A DNA stretch of 64,000 nt, from contig CAJWBH010000014.1 of NCBI GenBank assembly GCA_913019975.1, positions 61,526 through 125,525 on the forward strand. The letters run 5' to 3'. Origin of the DNA: Thalassolituus maritimus (GTDB lineage Bacteria; Pseudomonadota; Gammaproteobacteria; Pseudomonadales; Oceanobacteraceae). Every line of letters starts with the position of its first letter. Within the stretch, counting starts at the first letter, position 1. The notes beneath the pieces are model-generated. The model made no database searches. It was given only the letters and a program-made list of their open reading frames with translations, and was not told where the DNA came from. This document shows positions 62,813 through 64,000 of this stretch, piece after piece. The position numbers were made by a program, and so were the translations under genes.

Positions 62813-63480
62813 TTTACAGCCTGATCGTAATTAATCTGGGAATCGCCGGGTATTTTATTACGCGCCCTACAGAAGACAGCATTGCCCGCACTCAGGACGG
62901 TAACCTCGGACAAGGCAAAACGCTCGTCTTACTGTCTGAAAAACAATCCGGCAATCTGCCAGTGAGTCAGCAACCTGTCCGCCCGGACCCCGGCAAAAAG
63001 CTGTGCTATGCACTCGGCCCCTATCTTGATGATCTCAGTGCTCGTGTTGCTCAGGCACGCTCACTTGAGCTGGGTCTTACAGGCTTAATCAGTCAGCATA
63101 AAGTGCCGAACCTCAAAGACGCCGAGTTCTGGGTGCATGTTCGGCCGCTGCCGAGTCGCGGTGAGGCCATGACGCTACTGCGTAAGCTTCAGGCGCGGTC
63201 GGTCGATAGCTACATCATTACCCAGGGAGACCTGGCTGACGGGATCTCGCTCGGGTTGTTCCGGCAGAAAAGCTCGGCCGATGCTCTGCAAAAGAAAGTG
63301 ACAGGCTTGGGTTTTGAGGACGTCGCGATCAGAGAAGTCGGAAGTACCACGACAGAGTTCTGGGTTGAGATCCGGGAAATTTCTAAACTGGATGAAACGA
63401 TGCGCCGTCGTGTTAAAGCGGAAGACCAAGATGTTCAATGGCAAATGGTGAGCTGTCGTCATCAGCCCGCTGACGGATAA
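62800..63480 (+). CDS. SPOR-domain membrane protein
   Basis: 226 residues. A single N-terminal membrane anchor (IVYSLIVINLGIAGYFI) is followed by a low-complexity linker and a C-terminal SPOR-like region (~105-190: AEFWVHVRPLPSRGEAMTLL, SYIITQGDLADGISLGLFR, KVTGLGFEDVAIREVG). SPOR domains bind denuded peptidoglycan at the septum. It overlaps coaX by 13 bp. A short tail follows the domain. Confidence 0.8.
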   Translation: MRWIVYSLIVINLGIAGYFITRPTEDSIARTQDGNLGQGKTLVLLSEKQSGNLPVSQQPVRPDPGKKLCYALGPYLDDLSARVAQARSLELGLTGLISQHKVPNLKDAEFWVHVRPLPSRGEAMTLLRKLQARSVDSYIITQGDLADGISLGLFRQKSSADALQKKVTGLGFEDVAIREVGSTTTEFWVEIREISKLDETMRRRVKAEDQDVQWQMVSCRHQPADG

Positions 63481-63514
63481 TCCATAAGTTAATAATAAAT
63501 AAGCAAAAAAGTTG

Positions 63515-63543
63515 TTGACAGACCCCGGCCACGTACTGATAAT
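63515..63543 (+). promoter_or_regulatory. tRNA-tuf operon promoter
   Basis: TTGACA (63515-63520), 17 bp, GATAAT (63538-63543), followed by a GC-rich discriminator ACGCGCC and preceded by an AT-rich UP-like stretch (63489-63510). This is the pattern of stringently controlled stable-RNA promoters. Confidence 0.85.
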
Positions 63544-63555
63544 ACGCGCCACTTT

Positions 63556-63639
63556 GGTGGGGTTCCCGAGCGGCCAAAGGGATCAGACTGTAAATCTGAC
63601 GCGAAAGCTTCGCTGGTTCGAATCCAGCCCCCACCACCA
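63556..63639 (+). tRNA. tRNA-Tyr (anticodon GTA)
   Basis: 84 nt with a class II long variable arm. Acceptor GGTGGGG / CCCCACC, discriminator A, CCA encoded; anticodon loop CTGTAAA; T-arm CTGGTTCGAATCCAG. Confidence 0.97.
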
Positions 63640-63703
63640 TTTTCAGACAGTGAATCACTGTCGAAACAGCCTGGAACGCTGAACTGCCTGGGCTGATTGC
63701 GAC

Positions 63704-63777
<74 letters not shown>

Positions 63778-63784
63778 ATAATTC

Positions 63785-63860
<76 letters not shown>

Positions 63861-63865
63861 TAATC

Positions 63866-63894
63866 AAAAAGGTAGACCCTAGGTCTGCCTTTTT
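63866..63894 (+). terminator. Hairpin between tRNA-Thr and tuf
   Basis: AAAAAGGTAGACC / GGTCTGCCTTTTT, 13 pairs with one G-U, loop of three, ending in a T-run. It could terminate or attenuate transcription between the tRNAs and tuf, or mark tRNA 3' processing. Confidence 0.7.
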
Positions 63895-63945
63895 GTGTAT
63901 ACGACGAAAAAAACCTGTACCCACAGAAACGAGAGAGACAAGGTT

Positions 63946-64000
63946 ATGGCTAAGGAAACGTTTGAACGTTCCAAACCCCACGTAAACGTGGGTACTATCG
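63946..64000 (+). CDS. tuf: Elongation factor Tu, N-terminal start (partial)
   Basis: The ATG at 63946, preceded by GACAAGGTT, opens MAKETFERSKPHVNVGTI, the invariant EF-Tu N-terminus; the gene runs off the window. The order tRNA-Tyr, tRNA-Gly, tRNA-Thr, tuf matches the tufB operon of enterobacteria. Confidence 0.97.
   Translation, partial: MAKETFERSKPHVNVGTI

Overview
The window looks like a chromosomal segment of a marine, salt-adapted gammaproteobacterium of the Oceanospirillales/Pseudomonadales type. Evidence: an ectoine operon with its dedicated aspartate kinase, the metX-metW-DUF4426-rdgB-hemW order, the yggS-proC-yggT and pilT-pilU pairs, and a tRNA-Tyr/Gly/Thr-tuf operon. The organism was inferred from gene content and order only. 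GC content is moderate, with clear AT-rich patches inside the moa operon.

Layout. 1-4.4 kb: end of ectA, ectB, ectC, ectoine-type aspartate kinase and a membrane TPR protein, closed by a terminator. 4.5-12.3 kb: a patatin-like lipase, then a minus-strand housekeeping run (hemW, coiled-coil protein, rdgB, DUF4426, metW, metX, yggT, proC, yggS). 12.5-14.7 kb: pilT and pilU, the type IV pilus retraction ATPases. 14.7-18.3 kb: a minus-strand molybdopterin operon (moaA-mobA-moaB-moaC-moaD-moaE) with a long structured leader. 18.5-30.2 kb: the most unusual region, with a DUF6916 protein, a GNAT enzyme, three tandem phage-tail-collar paralogues, a subtilase with a lipobox-like signal, a TIGR03032 protein, and a 2219-residue Ig-like/thrombospondin-3-type surface protein ending in an internal sorting-like segment, a second signal-peptide-like segment and a beta-barrel. 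30.2-40.1 kb: a CLCA_X metalloprotease-like protein, a signalling block (GAF-PAS-PAS-GGDEF-EAL; CheB-CheR-PAS-REC; PAS histidine kinase; stand-alone receiver), a DUF2805 protein and a thioredoxin-fold membrane protein. 40.2-45.7 kb: a complete urease operon ureDABCE-(small HupE-like)-FG behind a sigma-54-type promoter. 45.7-51.2 kb: an NAD-salvage locus (NrtR-like repressor, nadM-Nudix, nadV, SPFH protein, divergent NAD-kinase-like protein) with two matching palindromic operators. 51.2-52.0 kb: tandem repeats next to tRNA-Arg(CCG). 52.1-54.6 kb: modABC molybdate transporter. 54.7-63.5 kb: ytoQ, ogt, a methyltransferase, a 5'-truncated CoA-ligase remnant, an adenosine/sugar kinase, a K+ channel, a solute-binding-like protein, birA, coaX and a SPOR-domain protein. 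63.5-64 kb: tRNA-Tyr, tRNA-Gly, tRNA-Thr and the start of tuf.

How the genes work together. Molybdate uptake (modABC) and cofactor synthesis (moa/mob) are about 35 kb apart but complementary; moeA and moeB are not in the window. Nicotinamide salvage (nadV then nadM) is predicted to be repressed through a shared 21-bp operator by the adjacent degenerate-Nudix regulator. Urease appears nitrogen-controlled through sigma-54. The collar/subtilase/TIGR03032/giant-protein cluster is the best candidate for an undescribed surface or secretion system. Other oddities are stop-codon-spanning tandem repeats (12-bp after moaA, 13-bp after the third collar gene), tRNA-3'-end-like repeats beside tRNA-Arg, and a DnaA-box pair in a convergent intergenic region.
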